A stretch of DNA of 32,975 nucleotides from contig NZ_JASCXW010000021.1 in assembly GCF_030012175.1 (NCBI RefSeq), positions 1-32,975 of the forward strand, in the 5' to 3' direction. The stretch is from Peloplasma aerotolerans. GTDB taxonomy: Bacteria > Bacillota_I > Bacilli_A > Acholeplasmatales > Acholeplasmataceae. Position 1 is the first letter of the stretch. Every line of letters starts with the position of its first letter. The notes beneath the pieces are model-generated. The model searched no databases, was not told the origin of the DNA, and saw only the letters and a list, made by a program, of their open reading frames with translations. A program made the position numbers and the translations under genes. Of this stretch, positions 32,304 through 32,975 are shown piece by piece.

Positions 32304-32975
32304 ATGCATAAGATAAAAGGTGTAAATTTAGGTGGATGGTTTGTACTAGAACAGTGGATGAAACCAAGTTTATTTGAAGATATAGAATCGAATGATGAAA
32401 CAGGTTTTTCAACTTTAAAAAATGATGCAGAAAAAAAACTTATGCATCATTGGGAAACTTTTTTCACAAAACAAGATTTTATTGATATTAAAAACTTAGG
32501 ACTTAATTCCATTAGATTACCAATTCCTTGGTGGTTAGAAGGAGATGCACCTTACTTTAGTGCCTTACCTTATATTAAACGCGCAATGAAGTGGGCGAAC
32601 GAAGTAGGACTTCATGTATTATTAGACCTACATACTGCTCCTGGTTGCCAAAACGGATTTGACAATGGTGGTATCCAAAATGTTATGGAATGGCATCTAG
32701 ATCAAAAAAATATCGATAAAACAGTTGAGAGATTAGAATTTATCGTAAGAACTTTCAAAGATGAACCATCATTTTGGGGTATTGAAATTTTAAATGAACC
32801 ATTTACAACCATTGACATAAATATTATCCAAGACTTTTATAAAGATGCTTATCAAAAAATAAGAGCCATTACCGATAAACCAATCGTCTTTCATGACGCA
32901 TTTAGACCAACGCATCCATCATGGGAACCATTCTTCAAAACGAATGAAATGGAAAACATCATGTTTGATCTACAC
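32304..32975 (+). CDS. GH5 beta-glucanase-like enzyme, truncated by the window end
   Basis: An open frame of 224 codons starts at 32304, with GGAGG six bases upstream, and runs off the window. An in-frame ATG at 32292 overlaps that ribosome binding site and is less likely. The N-terminus KGVNLGGWFVLEQWM and the conserved LNSIRLPIPWW, DLHTAPG and WGIEILNEP stretches match the GH5 clan A barrel, especially exo-beta-1,3-glucanase-like members; Asn164-Glu165 is the acid/base pair. The nucleophile lies beyond the window. No signal peptide is present, so it should be cytoplasmic and act on imported beta-glucosides. It follows a terminator, so it may begin another operon, though no promoter is evident in the 21-base gap. 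Substrate is unknown. Confidence 0.85.
   Translation, partial: MHKIKGVNLGGWFVLEQWMKPSLFEDIESNDETGFSTLKNDAEKKLMHHWETFFTKQDFIDIKNLGLNSIRLPIPWWLEGDAPYFSALPYIKRAMKWANEVGLHVLLDLHTAPGCQNGFDNGGIQNVMEWHLDQKNIDKTVERLEFIVRTFKDEPSFWGIEILNEPFTTIDINIIQDFYKDAYQKIRAITDKPIVFHDAFRPTHPSWEPFFKTNEMENIMFDLH

Overview
The window (32,975 bp, AT-rich) looks like a low-GC, Gram-positive-lineage bacterium of the Acholeplasma/Izemoplasma type (Mollicutes-related Bacilli). The clues are strong AGGAGG-type ribosome binding sites, TAA, TAG and TGA all used as stops (standard code, so not Mycoplasma or Spiroplasma), several lipobox lipoproteins, no sortase motifs, and Ig-like repeats on secreted proteins. The taxon is inferred, not proven. 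I see no rRNA, tRNA, CRISPR array or insertion sequence. No stretch over 300 bases lacks a gene; the longest gap, 11322-11512, is a divergent promoter/operator region.

Left part (1-5060): a cytochrome b5-like heme lipoprotein followed directly by a ferric-reductase-like membrane cytochrome; a convergent operon of two half-size chromate-transporter (CHR) proteins and a glycerophosphodiester phosphodiesterase; then a lipoprotein 5'-nucleotidase carrying two N-terminal Ig-like repeats.

From 5068 to about 32270 nearly everything serves alpha-glucan (starch, pullulan, maltodextrin, glycogen) use. Operon A (5132-7940, +): RDD membrane protein, lipoprotein GH13 amylase, DUF1189/MalA-like membrane protein. 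Operon B (11321-7999, -): secreted CBM41 pullulanase and a small lipoprotein. Operon C (11513-18567, +): a secreted starch-binding protein with no catalytic domain, then MalE, MalF and MalG, the last two with unusual N-terminal extensions. Operon D (18675-26174, +): alpha-glucan phosphorylase, cytoplasmic GH13 amylase, cytoplasmic pullulanase, branching enzyme. Operon E (28975-26205, -): maltogenic amylase/neopullulanase and a LacI-family regulator. Operon F (29095-32270, +): alpha-glucosidase and 4-alpha-glucanotransferase. A GH5 beta-glucanase-like gene begins at 32304 and runs off the end.

Proposed working model: surface and secreted proteins bind and trim starch and pullulan; MalE-MalFG imports the maltodextrins (the ATPase is not encoded here); cytoplasmic debranching, phosphorolysis, hydrolysis and disproportionation consume them, while GlgB may build a branched store. 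Operators matching or resembling TGNAANCGNTTNCA lie in front of operons A, D, E/F and, more weakly, B/C, so the embedded LacI-type regulator (or a CcpA-like relative) probably controls the set. Most promoters I could place use an extended -10 (TGN before a TATAAT-like hexamer).
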